A stretch of 64,000 nt of DNA from JBJMQS01 sp045802605 (GTDB taxonomy: Bacteria; Planctomycetota; Planctomycetia; Gemmatales; Gemmataceae). Below, piece by piece: positions 1 to 8,168 of this stretch. The translations under genes and the position numbers were made by a program. The stretch spans positions 62,001-126,000 of the forward strand of contig JBJMQS010000057.1 in the NCBI GenBank assembly GCA_045802605.1, given 5' to 3'. The notes beneath the pieces are model-generated. The model was not told the DNA's origin and did not search any database. It saw only the letters and a list, made by a program, of their open reading frames with translations. How positions within the stretch are numbered: position 1 is the stretch's first letter; each line of letters starts with the position of its first letter.

Positions 1-1
1 G

Positions 2-232
2 CAATCTGAATTGATTTCCAAACAGATGGAACTCATCAGTGGTTTGAGCGAGCGCTTGCGCGAAGGGAACATATTGCTCGGCGGGCTCCAGCAGAAGCTG
101 GCACTGACCGACGGACGAGATCCGAAGCCCGTCGAACCCACGAAGGTCAAAACTGTGACACCGAAGACGGCGAAGGGTACTACGACATCTGCAAAGGCGA
201 AGAAGAGTTTCCTGTCCCGATTGTTTCGCTAA
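2..232 (+). CDS. C-terminal part of an unrecognised element protein (partial)
   Basis: The reading frame is open to the left edge, so only the last 76 residues are visible. They form a Glu/Leu/Gln-rich stretch likely to be a helix or coiled coil (around SGLSERLREGNILLGGLQQK), then a Lys/Thr/Pro-rich linker, and end in a basic hydrophobic tail (KKSFLSRLFR). Its stop codon overlaps the start of the replication initiator gene by one base (TAATG), so the two are probably translationally coupled and may work together in replication or its control. Several plasmid replication-associated proteins have a coiled coil and a basic aromatic tail, but this fragment is too short to name. Confidence 0.6.
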   Translation, partial: QSELISKQMELISGLSERLREGNILLGGLQQKLALTDGRDPKPVEPTKVKTVTPKTAKGTTTSAKAKKSFLSRLFR

Positions 233-1344
233 TGCCGACTCGAACCCGCGCCACCGGGCAGGAGTTCGATTTGTCGAAACGCTATCGGCTGCCGGACATC
301 GACCGGGAAGGGATCGCCCAACTTTCGCTTCTGGAAACCGCTTTGTGGCCGCTGGAAGGCGGCAAGCTACCATCGAACACATTCCAGACACGGTATCAGT
401 TCGCTACCGCGGGCGGTGCAAAGACGGCGCAGGTTACGGTTCGCGCCGGTCTCGGTCTGCAACCCGTGGATGAACTCACGTTGTGGGGTTTGCTCGGTGC
501 AACCCTTCGTCGATCAGATGCCGAGCCCATTTTGCTGGCAACTCCCTACTGGATGCTGCGTCACTTGGGGATGGAAACCGGAGGCTCACAGTACGCCGAG
601 TTACGCGACTCGCTATTGCGCTTGGCGGTCACCAGTTACCAAAACACCGGCTTCTATAACCCAGAGACCCGCGAGCGCGAGCATGCCGCGCTACAGTTCT
701 TTTCCCTGCTTTTGCCTACAGTCGGCGGGGTCGGGGAGCATGTAGACAACGACCGCTGCTGGCGCATCGAGTGGAATCCGGTATTCTTCCGATTCTGTCG
801 CGCAGGCGGCGGAAACCTGCTCTTCGATTTAGACCTCTATCGAGAACTCACTCCGGCCGCACGGCGGTTCTTTTTGAAACTCAAAGATCGGTTCTGGCGC
901 AGCAACCGCGTGTTTCTGAACGTGGACGACCTCACCATCAATGGACTGGGATTTTCCGGGCGCCGGCCATTGTGGAAGCGGAAATTCGATCTCCTGAGTT
1001 GTTTGCGTGAATTGCTCGAACATCGCGTGTTGGAACTTGGTCTCGGCCAGACCGACGCGAAGCAATTGTTCTGGAAGCGCGGCAAGGGCTCTTACGTCGT
1101 CGTTTGCTATCCGGGGCAGTATTTCCGCCAACCGAAATCAGAACGCGCCATAAGCCAAAAGAAATCGATTCTTGGCCATCCACTTTTTGAACCGCTGCAA
1201 AAGATCGGCGTCGATCGGTCTGGTATTCAGCGATTGCTTCAAGGCCACAACCAGAGTCTCATCCAGCGCTGGGTTCACATCACTGATATTGCCATGCACG
1301 AAAAGCCGAAAGGCTTTCCGGGATTCCGGGTGGACAAGCCATGA
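232..1344 (+). CDS. Plasmid-type replication initiator protein (RPA/RepA-like)
   Basis: A 370-residue protein with the layout of the replication initiator protein A family: an N-terminal winged-helix region starting near residue 30, a central part with the WRIEWNPVFFRF stretch, and then LDLYRELTPAARRFFLKLKD, which resembles the second winged-helix region of RepA/TrfA-type initiators (L-Y-r-L-s-p-x-A-R-R-l). Such proteins bind an origin and open it for replication. Here it would let the excised circle replicate. It is coupled by one base to the gene before it and is followed by a non-coding stretch full of inverted repeats that could be the origin. Assignment rests on motif resemblance, not a search. 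Confidence 0.7.
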   Translation: MPTRTRATGQEFDLSKRYRLPDIDREGIAQLSLLETALWPLEGGKLPSNTFQTRYQFATAGGAKTAQVTVRAGLGLQPVDELTLWGLLGATLRRSDAEPILLATPYWMLRHLGMETGGSQYAELRDSLLRLAVTSYQNTGFYNPETREREHAALQFFSLLLPTVGGVGEHVDNDRCWRIEWNPVFFRFCRAGGGNLLFDLDLYRELTPAARRFFLKLKDRFWRSNRVFLNVDDLTINGLGFSGRRPLWKRKFDLLSCLRELLEHRVLELGLGQTDAKQLFWKRGKGSYVVVCYPGQYFRQPKSERAISQKKSILGHPLFEPLQKIGVDRSGIQRLLQGHNQSLIQRWVHITDIAMHEKPKGFPGFRVDKP

Positions 1345-1411
1345 GAACGTGAACACCGCGATTGCTACAAAGCGAATTACAAATGTTATCTTGTTAAGCA
1401 AAGATGGGACT

Positions 1412-1430
1412 GCGGGCTTCGCCCGCCTGC
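1412..1430 (+). terminator. Possible terminator after the replication initiator gene
   Basis: A six-base-pair GC stem (GCGGGC / GCCCGC) with a TTC loop is followed by CTGCTTTT, 68 bases past the initiator stop codon. The T run is short, so termination is plausible but weak. Confidence 0.4.
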
Positions 1431-1696
1431 TTTTGAAAAAATCAGTGGAGAGGGGACTGACGGAGCAGTCCCGATCAAATCCATGCAAGAGAGAAAAGAA
1501 CGTCCTAGCGGCGAACATTCTAATCCGTACGTCGAATCGTCCCGGTCGCGCCAGTCAATCGCCGGGGATTCGCCGAACGGTCGCCCGAGCCGGCGATCGA
1601 CAGGCGGACGGACGGCGATCGGAGATCGACCGTTCTGGTGGCTTGGGAAAGCCACGATGATGACCATGCCACCATGGAGACCGCGTCGCGCCCTTC

Positions 1697-1768
1697 GCCG
1701 CGACCCCTGCCGCAACCGACACGCTGGCGCTTTCGCGACCGACGCGGCGCTTGAGCAGGGGTCGCGGC
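1697..1768. repeat. 14-base inverted repeat with 44-base loop
   Basis: The arms at 1697-1710 and 1755-1768 are exact reverse complements (GCCGCGACCCCTGC / GCAGGGGTCGCGGC). The loop holds further GCGC-rich short complements, so an extended cruciform or RNA hairpin is possible. Confidence 0.6.
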
Positions 1769-1841
1769 CGACCTACGGCGGCGCGCGACGCGGCTCCCGC
1801 ACTATGCGCCCGTCGGCGTCACGACCGCAGGAGCGGTCGAT

Positions 1842-1864
1842 GCAGCCGGCAAGTAGCCGGCTGC
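1842..1864. repeat. 9-bp perfect hairpin upstream of the toxin-antitoxin genes
   Basis: GCAGCCGGC, loop AAGTA, then GCCGGCTGC. There is no T run after it on either strand, so it is not an obvious terminator. It ends 43 bases before the antitoxin start. Confidence 0.55.
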
Positions 1865-1887
1865 CAAACGCATAGGCCGGCCATGCG

Positions 1888-1904
1888 GGAAGTGGTATAC
1901 TTCC
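1888..1904. promoter_or_regulatory. Putative operator/promoter of the toxin-antitoxin pair
   Basis: GGAAG at 1888-1892 and CTTCC at 1900-1904 form a dyad with a 7-base spacer. The overlapping TATACT at 1896-1901 fits a -10 element. It lies only 6 bases before the antitoxin ATG, so transcription would begin at or near the start codon. An autorepressed, leaderless transcript is the simplest reading. No good -35 was seen. Confidence 0.4.
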
Positions 1905-1907
1905 ACC

Positions 1908-2201
1908 ATGAACGAATCCGAACCGATGCCGGCCACACCGCAAATCGGCCACGTCAAAAACGGCGTGGTCGTACTCGATGCGCCCGGCGCGCTGCCCGAG
2001 GGGCAGACGGTGCGGGTCGAGCCGGTGCCCGAGGCCGAGGCAAAGGTCGAGGCCGAGCGGCGCGACCGAATCCAGCAGTTGCAACAGTTATTCGACGAGT
2101 GGACTGACGAGGACGGCAAACTCACCGACGAAGAGGCCAATCGTCTGCGTGTCGCACTCGATGACAGCCGCGGGCTGCACTTCCGCCCGGCTAATGTCTG
2201 A
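1908..2201 (+). CDS. Antitoxin of a type II toxin-antitoxin pair
   Basis: A 97-residue protein. Residues 13-40 (around GHVKNGVVVLDAPGALPEGQ) match the short beta-rich N-terminal domain common in antitoxins of the AF2212/DUF104 kind, where a VkNGvvvLd pattern is followed by a LPEGt-V-V pattern. The rest is a charged helical region (residues 45-85) that would wrap around the toxin. It lies 31 bases upstream of a PIN-domain gene on the same strand. By analogy with VapB-type systems it neutralises the nuclease and represses its own promoter at the dyad just upstream. The family is inferred from pattern, the pairing from position. Confidence 0.7.
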   Translation: MNESEPMPATPQIGHVKNGVVVLDAPGALPEGQTVRVEPVPEAEAKVEAERRDRIQQLQQLFDEWTDEDGKLTDEEANRLRVALDDSRGLHFRPANV

Positions 2202-2232
2202 GCCTTCTTGAGCCGGACGCCGCACCATTCCC

Positions 2233-2673
2233 ATGCCGACCAATTACATCCTCGACGCCGGACCGCTTGGGCTGCTCACGCACGACAAGCCGGCCCACCG
2301 CGTGCCGATGCAGAATTGGGTCGTGCAGCAGATCGCCGGCGGCTCGATTATCTACGTTTCCGAAGTGGCCGATTACGAGGTGCGGCGCGAACTCGTGCGG
2401 CTGATCCGCGCCGGCAAACTGCCGGCATCGCGTCTGAACCGGCTCGATCAACTCGCGCGTTTGTGCAACTACCTACCCGTTTCGACCGCCATCTGGCATC
2501 GAGCGGCGGACTTGTGGGCCGAGGCTAGGCTGCAAGGTAAGCCGACCGCCGCCGCTGCGGCATTGGATGCCGATGTGCTAATCGCGGCCCAGGCCCAAGA
2601 GGTCAACGCCTCGGTCGTAACCAATAACGCGGGACACATCGGGCGGTGGGCGCCGGTGCTCACGTGGCCGTGA
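2233..2673 (+). CDS. PIN-domain ribonuclease toxin (VapC-like)
   Basis: A 146-residue single PIN domain. Acidic residues expected for Mg2+ binding are visible: Asp8 in YILDAGPL, Glu in the YEVRREL stretch near residue 49, Asp in LDADVLIAAQA near residue 115, and a final VVTNNAGHIGRW segment typical of the family's last strand. VapC-type toxins cut tRNA or rRNA when not bound by the antitoxin. Here the pair probably stabilises the element in its host. The gene ends 9 bases from the stop of the convergent primase gene, with no terminator between. Confidence 0.8.
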   Translation: MPTNYILDAGPLGLLTHDKPAHRVPMQNWVVQQIAGGSIIYVSEVADYEVRRELVRLIRAGKLPASRLNRLDQLARLCNYLPVSTAIWHRAADLWAEARLQGKPTAAAAALDADVLIAAQAQEVNASVVTNNAGHIGRWAPVLTWP

Positions 2674-2682
2674 ATCGAATTG

Positions 2683-3888
2683 CTACCGACCGTCCAACCC
2701 GGGGCGAATTGCTTCGTCCCATTCGGCGAGCGATACACTTTCCGGCTGCCGGCCGTTGAACCGCCCCCCATGCATCGAGCGACTCCAGCCGAGACGCACA
2801 TCCAATCCACGTTGAACTAACAGCCAGTGAGCTTCTTTCGCGCCTTCGTCGCCGGCGTCGTCGGCGTCGAAGAAGATCGTCACCTTGCCAGATGACAAAT
2901 TCTTCGCCCACCTTTCCAACTTGGTCACTTGTTGTTCGGTGACCTTGTTGGACATGATCGCCACTGCGGGAACGCCGATGTTGTCGAGACCGATCACATC
3001 GTTGAAGCCCTCGACGACGATGATGCCGCAGTTCGCGATCAATTCGCGGTATCCGGCTTCGTTCACCCGGCCGGCATGCTGCCCGAATAGTTCCAGCCCA
3101 CGATGGAAATCCACCGGGAATCGATGCTTCGCCGGTTTCTTCTCCTTGGCTCGAAGGTCCGGCGACAACGCATTGAATGCTTGTTCTTTGGTCTCAAATT
3201 GTGGATCGCGGGCGACCCACGCCAGCACCTTTCCATCCTCGGCCAGGACCGGATACAGAATTTGCCCGCGCAAACCCCAGCCGCGCTTGTCCTTGCCCGC
3301 GTCGGCCGGCAGTACGCCGGCACGCCATTTCTCCATGGCTGTCGCGCTCAGCGCTGAGTGGCGGCGGACGTAACTCGCGGCAGCCGGGGGCATGTGCGCG
3401 ACGTCGCGAATGAATTTCTCGTCGAGCGTCGCGAGTTCGCGCGCTTTCTCGTTGTCGCTCAGGATGAGCGGGACGTTGCACGACGGTGGCGATGTCTTTT
3501 CGGAACCTTTCCGCGATGGTTTCTCGGCATCATTCGCATCAGGTGATGGCATGCCGGCGAGTACGTTGCGCACTCGCTTGAATTCCTCGCCTTTGAGCTT
3601 GTCGCCATAAGGCCTGGTGCCGGTGAGCCAGCCGTGCATGAGCATCAAGAGATTACCGCGGACTTGGCAGCCGTAGGCGTGACATGCAAAGACCTTCTGC
3701 GGGTTGCCGGCGTCCACCGAGAGTTCGCGTTTGCCAGCATGATCGCCGAGACAGTTGAAGGGACAATCGAGACGGACTTGCCGGCCGTTGCCGTGAACTT
3801 CGAGTGTGACGCCGCACTTGGCCGCAGCTTCTGGCAAGCTGATTTGCGCCTGAAGGTCATCGACACTGACGTATTTGGAGGGATTCAT
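2683..3888 (-). CDS. DnaG-like primase with CHC2-type zinc finger and Toprim domain
   Basis: A 401-residue protein from the ATG at 3888. A longer start at 3939 would run into the divergent gene. A zinc-binding segment lies near residues 40-75 (CPFNC, then ACHAYGC), as in CHC2 primase fingers. A Toprim domain lies near residues 290-345, with the glutamate in VVEGFNDVIGL and the DxD-type motif in FFDADDAGDEG. Such proteins make RNA primers on single-stranded DNA, here most likely for the element's own replication or after conjugative entry. There is no DnaB-like helicase domain. It is divergent from the replication-relaxation gene. The element also carries an unrelated Prim-Pol at 19637. Confidence 0.82.
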   Translation of the reverse strand: MNPSKYVSVDDLQAQISLPEAAAKCGVTLEVHGNGRQVRLDCPFNCLGDHAGKRELSVDAGNPQKVFACHAYGCQVRGNLLMLMHGWLTGTRPYGDKLKGEEFKRVRNVLAGMPSPDANDAEKPSRKGSEKTSPPSCNVPLILSDNEKARELATLDEKFIRDVAHMPPAAASYVRRHSALSATAMEKWRAGVLPADAGKDKRGWGLRGQILYPVLAEDGKVLAWVARDPQFETKEQAFNALSPDLRAKEKKPAKHRFPVDFHRGLELFGQHAGRVNEAGYRELIANCGIIVVEGFNDVIGLDNIGVPAVAIMSNKVTEQQVTKLERWAKNLSSGKVTIFFDADDAGDEGAKEAHWLLVQRGLDVRLGWSRSMHGGRFNGRQPESVSLAEWDEAIRPGLDGR

Positions 3889-3931
3889 GATGAAACGAAG
3901 AGGGGAGCGAGCATATACTTCCCTCCGATCC

Positions 3932-4840
3932 ATGTCCACTCATGTCGAAATCACGCCGCGCGATACCGATCTGCTTCAGCTCCTCAGTTGGACGCCCGCG
4001 ACCACCGCGTTGCTGTATAAGGCCAGCATTGCTTTTCCGGGCGGGTCGTTCGCCGACGAACGACGCCTGCGCGAGCGGCTGCAAGCATTGGCGGAAGGGG
4101 ATTTAGTGCGCGCGTTTTCGACCGCCAACGTCGGCGGCGGATTGCGGAACTACTACAAACTGACGCCGGCCGGCTGGCAAACAATCAACGGTCCGGAAAA
4201 ACCCGTGCCGACGCGGGCCTACTTCGCAGAAGTACCACCGTCGCTCTTTATCCATACGTTCCGATTGGCGGATGTGATCGTGGAAACCTACCGTGCTTGC
4301 CGCGCCAAGCGGGTCATCATCGACCGATTTATCCGTGAGAACGAGTTGTCGTTTAAGGTGGGCGATAATCAGGTTCAGCCCGACTGCTTCTTCAAACTGA
4401 CGGCGCGAGGACGGATCTTCAATGTCGCCTTCGAAATTGACAACAGTACGGCGTCGATCGATTCCTACGCGTCCAATAGCATCCGCCAAAAACTCGCCGT
4501 CTATGATGCGTATCAAAAAAACGTCTTGGGCAACTGGCTCGTTGGCGGCAAGCGATGGGAACGGCCACGATTCCGCGTTCTGTTTCTGACGCAATCGGTG
4601 GAACGGGCTTATCACATTCTTGCGTTCGCTGCGGAAGTCACGAGCAATCGATCGCGGCGATTGGTATATGCGGCGACACTCGACGATTTTCTTTCGAGCG
4701 GTGACCCGCTCTTTGCTCCGTTGTTTCTCGACCACTCGGGTCATTGGCGATCGCTGATCGACCTGCACCCGAGCGCTGAAATCTCAAAGACGCCGGTTCG
4801 CCTCACGCGACCAGTGGCTTCTCCGTTGGGAGTTTGGTAA
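3932..4840 (+). CDS. Replication-relaxation family protein
   Basis: A 302-residue protein matching the replication-relaxation family: an N-terminal winged-helix region (ITPRDTDLLQLLSWTP onward, with LRERLQALAEGDLVR), then a nuclease-like part with HTFRLADVIVETYRAC and QPDCFFKL-FEIDNSTAS. Proteins of this family sit beside coupling ATPases in integrative elements and plasmids and are thought to act in plasmid replication or transfer initiation. The start at 3932 was preferred because the longer frame overlaps the divergent primase. A TATACT sequence at 3914-3919 lies 12 bases before it and recalls the one before the antitoxin gene. No relaxase is visible, so a nicking role for this protein is possible but unproven. 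Confidence 0.75.
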   Translation: MSTHVEITPRDTDLLQLLSWTPATTALLYKASIAFPGGSFADERRLRERLQALAEGDLVRAFSTANVGGGLRNYYKLTPAGWQTINGPEKPVPTRAYFAEVPPSLFIHTFRLADVIVETYRACRAKRVIIDRFIRENELSFKVGDNQVQPDCFFKLTARGRIFNVAFEIDNSTASIDSYASNSIRQKLAVYDAYQKNVLGNWLVGGKRWERPRFRVLFLTQSVERAYHILAFAAEVTSNRSRRLVYAATLDDFLSSGDPLFAPLFLDHSGHWRSLIDLHPSAEISKTPVRLTRPVASPLGVW

Positions 4841-5003
4841 CCTCACCCACCGGCATTGTCGGCAAACGGACGGCGCGGCTATTACCTCGCGCCCCTTCAC
4901 CCGCCCGGGTCGAGGACGCGTCCGCATCGCCGGAATCACATGTCGGCGGTACCGCCTCACGCGAGATAAGGCAGACTCGAAGAGGCGGCTATTCGATGTT
5001 ACG

Positions 5004-7274
5004 ATGTCGCCGTGCTCAAAACTGCTCGCCGCACCGGCGAACAACGACCGCAGTCCGCGGTACATGGAGCGAGCGCTCGCCGCCATCCATCAAGCTCACT
5101 CGAAGCAAGAATCAATCGCGCTCGTTTATGGAATTCTCGAAGGTCGCACTGGGCTCTTCGTTCGTTGTGCAGATACTCTGGAAGAACAAGTCATCGCCCC
5201 GATTGCCGCCAATTATCCCAATTGCACCTTCAGCACCGTCGAATCCTTGGACCAAATTCTCGCCGGATGGATGACATGGTCGGCAGCATTGGAACTAACG
5301 CCTGAGATTTTTCCGATTTTGCGGCACGCGCAATTCGAGGATTTGCTGAACCGCAACTTCGCTGACCCGATCAATGGCATTCTTCACGCCCTCAGACCAT
5401 CCAGTGAAGCTATCGCTCGTATCGAGATATCCGTCGCACCTGCGTCGCACCGGCGCAAGGCAAACGCGACGACGGCTATTCGACTTTTAGACCGTGAGTT
5501 CTTTCGTCGCCATCATCGCCTCGCACACTATTTCGCGAGTCACATCACTCGGTCGCGCGGCCGATGGCTAGCGAGCTTTCTGGGCTTGCTGGCGCGTATG
5601 TCTCCCCATCCGTCGCGCACGACGATTGATACTTCCGCGTCGCGTCGTCACGACCGGGAGGAGAACTTGCAAGCCGCTGCCGCAAAGATCGGCGGCCACT
5701 TGTTTGAAACACAGATTAGATTGTTTGTCAGCGTTCCGCCTGGCACCAAGCAAAACCCGGCCGATTATCTCCGGCAACTGGTTGGCGCGTTCGGTGCCTT
5801 CACGCAATCCAACCTGGCCACGTTTGCGATTCACCGTGTTCGCAGAAATGGCTGGGTCGCTCGCGGACGCGGCAGTCTGATGTCGCATGAAGAGATCGCA
5901 ACTTTATTTCACCCACCTACGGCGACCGTCGCCGCCGAAGGGATGCAGACTGCGGAGTTCCGCGAATTGGAGCCACCCGCACAGTTTGTTTCCGGGGCCG
6001 AACCGGGCGCAGTGACGCTTGGCAAAGTTCTGTTCCGAACCGATTCGCGCCTGCTCGGCATGGACGAGGACGCGCGCCGCCGCCATCTGTACGTCGTCGG
6101 TTCGACCGGAGCCGGAAAATCAACGTTGCTCCTGAACCTGATTCATCAGGACATGCGTGCCGGTCGGGGAGTGACCGTGCTCGACGTTCACGGTGATTTG
6201 GCCAATGCGGTTCTCGAACTGGTGCCCACGCCCAGGACGAATGACACCATCGTTTTCGACGCCACATCGGAGTGTGTCGTCCCCTTCAATCCGCTGGCCT
6301 GTCCCGATCCCGTGCGTGTCGATCAAGTGACGTCCGGCGTCGTTTCTGCGTTTCGAAAGCTCTACGACTCCTGGGGACCGCGACTGGAGAACCTGCTCCG
6401 CTACGCTGTCTTCGTCGCCGTTGAACGGCAGGGCACTTTGCTGGATACGCTCAAATTGCTGACTGATGCGGCATACCGAGAGTCCGTCATCCCAAAGGTG
6501 ATGGATGACGTCGTCCGGTCTTTCTGGACGAATGAATTCGCATCGTGGAACGGTCAATACCGCACCGAAGCCGTGTCGTCAGTCACCAACAAGCTGCTGC
6601 CGTTTCTGACCAGCCGGAAATTGCGGGCGATTGTCGCCAGCGCCGGCGAAGAGTCACTCGATCTGCGGCAGGTCATGGATCGAGGACAAATCCTTATCGT
6701 TAATTTGAGTCGCGGAGTGCTCGGTCAAGACAACGCAACCTTGCTCGGCAGCTTGCTGCTAACCGGTATCGAACAAGCAGCGATGACCCGCGCCGATTTA
6801 CCCGAAGCACAACGGCGAGATCATTATCTGTATCTCGACGAATTCCAATCGTTAACCACGCCCTCGACGGCGATCATGCTCTCCGAGTCGCGGAAATATC
6901 GACTGAGTTTGACGCTGAGCCACCAATTGACGCGGCAACTGGACGAAGCGACTTATCATGCGGTCATCGGCAACTGCGGTACGCTCGTTTCTTTCCGCGT
7001 CGGGCTGGAAGACGCCGAATTGCTCGCTCCGGCGTTCAGCAAACATGCGGGCCAACTCATTCCCGCCGATCTTTGCAATCTTCCAAATTTCACAGCGTAT
7101 GTCCGACTCCTGGTCGCCGGTCGCCCAAGCCGGCCGTTCTCGCTGCGGACGCTCCCTCCCGCAACCATCGACGAGGCCGATTCTCGTGGCGACACCGTTC
7201 GCCGCACGTCACAACGGCGGTATGCGGCACTCAGGCCAAGTTCGCAATCAAGATCATTGACGGTCAGTTCCTGA
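5004..7274 (+). CDS. Type IV coupling-type ATPase (VirD4/TraG/HerA-like)
   Basis: A 756-residue protein. The first 350 residues are an unrecognised domain without clear membrane segments. The ATPase core follows: Walker A in VGSTGAGKSTLL (near residue 368), the VLDVHGDLA strand, a helical insertion, and Walker B in YLYLDEFQS (near residue 610), then the SHQLTRQL sensor region. Enzymes of this class pump DNA to a type IV secretion channel, or act as soluble DNA translocases in single-protein transfer systems. The absence of visible N-terminal membrane helices favours a soluble HerA/TraB-like form. An ATG at 5064 is an alternative start, and neither has a clear ribosome-binding site. No VirB4 partner is in the window. 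Confidence 0.8.
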   Translation: MSPCSKLLAAPANNDRSPRYMERALAAIHQAHSKQESIALVYGILEGRTGLFVRCADTLEEQVIAPIAANYPNCTFSTVESLDQILAGWMTWSAALELTPEIFPILRHAQFEDLLNRNFADPINGILHALRPSSEAIARIEISVAPASHRRKANATTAIRLLDREFFRRHHRLAHYFASHITRSRGRWLASFLGLLARMSPHPSRTTIDTSASRRHDREENLQAAAAKIGGHLFETQIRLFVSVPPGTKQNPADYLRQLVGAFGAFTQSNLATFAIHRVRRNGWVARGRGSLMSHEEIATLFHPPTATVAAEGMQTAEFRELEPPAQFVSGAEPGAVTLGKVLFRTDSRLLGMDEDARRRHLYVVGSTGAGKSTLLLNLIHQDMRAGRGVTVLDVHGDLANAVLELVPTPRTNDTIVFDATSECVVPFNPLACPDPVRVDQVTSGVVSAFRKLYDSWGPRLENLLRYAVFVAVERQGTLLDTLKLLTDAAYRESVIPKVMDDVVRSFWTNEFASWNGQYRTEAVSSVTNKLLPFLTSRKLRAIVASAGEESLDLRQVMDRGQILIVNLSRGVLGQDNATLLGSLLLTGIEQAAMTRADLPEAQRRDHYLYLDEFQSLTTPSTAIMLSESRKYRLSLTLSHQLTRQLDEATYHAVIGNCGTLVSFRVGLEDAELLAPAFSKHAGQLIPADLCNLPNFTAYVRLLVAGRPSRPFSLRTLPPATIDEADSRGDTVRRTSQRRYAALRPSSQSRSLTVSS

Positions 7275-7280
7275 CTTCTA

Positions 7281-7739
7281 TCACCGGAGCCACTCTCGCC
7301 TTACGAAAAAGGGGCCATCGAAGGCGTAATCCTCATGAGTATGGACCATCGTCCAGCCGAAGTCCATCGGGGAAACGAAGAACTCCGCGTCGCAGAAACG
7401 CCCCAGAGGAACGAGAGGACCGCGGCACTCGTAGCCGCCGATCGCCTTGCGATACACGTGCACAGAGGTGCCCGGCACGCCCGACGTAAACGGGACGATC
7501 CTGTAATGAGCACACGACTGCTGCAGGTACTCGTACTCCGCCTTCGCCGCCCGGCGGAGGCGAGGCCGGCCCAGCAACGCCGCACCGAACATGGACCGCC
7601 ATTCCGCCTCGGCGTCGAGCTGCGCGGGCTCATCGAGAAGAAGCCACCCGACGCCCGAACCGGCAAGGTACTCCCGCAGAACGTCCTCAAGTTTCGTGGG
7701 GAAGGCGCTTTCTCCTAAACAGAGGGGCCGAACGAACAC
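7281..7739 (-). CDS. Conserved hypothetical protein, DUF4275-like cargo gene
   Basis: A 152-residue protein read from a GTG. It ends with WTMVHTHEDYAFDGPFF, which recalls the C-terminal W-T-THE...GPyF signature of DUF4275 proteins, whose function is unknown. The neighbour on the same strand (7785-8168) is a small membrane protein. Base composition here is clearly more GC-rich than in the flanking coupling-protein and methyltransferase genes, and the two genes point the other way, so they look like a later insertion. A role as immunity or accessory protein is possible. I have no direct evidence for one. The start codon is uncertain. Confidence 0.5.
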   Translation of the reverse strand: MFVRPLCLGESAFPTKLEDVLREYLAGSGVGWLLLDEPAQLDAEAEWRSMFGAALLGRPRLRRAAKAEYEYLQQSCAHYRIVPFTSGVPGTSVHVYRKAIGGYECRGPLVPLGRFCDAEFFVSPMDFGWTMVHTHEDYAFDGPFFVRREWLR

Positions 7740-7784
7740 GCTCAGCAGCCAGCGGCGCTGAGAGAGCTAGGGGTCACAGAACCG

Positions 7785-8168
7785 CTACATGCCCGGCCGG
7801 TCTGCTGCAGCGGATGGGTCGGCCGGGTATTTGTACGTGCGGCGCTGACCCACCTCCAGCCAACTCGCCTCGCACCGCTCGACGTCGTACCGGTAGCCCC
7901 GCCGCAGGGCGAGCCACCACGACAACTGGAACAGCACCTCGCTGACGACCCCGATGGCGAAGGGCACCGCGAACAGCCACCAGAGCGTTGCGTGAAACGT
8001 GCCGGCGAGCCACCGCCACACCAAGAACGCGGGCACGGCGAGCAGCAGCAGGAGTCCCAGGAAGCCGATCAGCTCCGCGATCACGTGCAGGGCATAGCCT
8101 GCCGGCGTGCATTTCTGCTTGCCGATCCGCTGGCTTTCGTGGTCCCACATCGGGTGGATGAACAGCAT
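7785..8168 (-). CDS. Small two-helix membrane protein of unknown function (cargo)
   Basis: Read from the ATG at 8168 it has 127 residues; the longer frame upstream has an arginine-rich translation and is probably not used. It begins MLFIHPMWDHESQRIGKQ, then has two hydrophobic segments (about residues 25-48 and 54-76, the first around LLLLLAVPAFLVW) and a soluble tail with a WLEVGQRRTYKYP stretch. It pairs with the DUF4275-like gene 45 bases downstream on the same strand. I do not recognise its function. High GC content relative to its surroundings suggests separate origin. Confidence 0.55.
   Translation of the reverse strand: MLFIHPMWDHESQRIGKQKCTPAGYALHVIAELIGFLGLLLLLAVPAFLVWRWLAGTFHATLWWLFAVPFAIGVVSEVLFQLSWWLALRRGYRYDVERCEASWLEVGQRRTYKYPADPSAAADRPGM

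Larger units (their letters stand above)
1345..1907. other. Hairpin-rich non-coding stretch, candidate origin or regulatory region
   Basis: No convincing gene lies here. The open frames in it have arginine/proline-rich translations typical of GC-rich non-coding DNA. It carries at least five perfect inverted repeats: 1412-1417 with 1421-1426 (GCGGGC, loop TTC), 1575-1583 with 1627-1635 (GAACGGTCG), 1638-1644 with 1649-1655 (GTGGCTT), 1697-1710 with 1755-1768 (14 bases) and 1842-1850 with 1856-1864 (9 bases). It lies directly after the initiator gene, so an origin of replication or transfer is possible. That role is inferred. Confidence 0.4.

Noticed and set aside
1386..1875. Long open frames on both strands in the GC-rich stretch after the initiator gene
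   Set aside because: Arginine/proline-rich translations, several overlapping frames of equal length, no ribosome-binding site, and strong inverted repeats instead.
2233..3888. PIN-domain gene and Toprim gene as a single defence system
   Set aside because: They are convergent, the PIN gene has its own antitoxin, and the Toprim protein carries a primase zinc finger rather than an ATPase as in OLD-type systems.
4834..5305. Plus-strand frames between the replication-relaxation and coupling ATPase genes
   Set aside because: They run into the clearly coding ATPase frame in another phase and have no recognisable motif.
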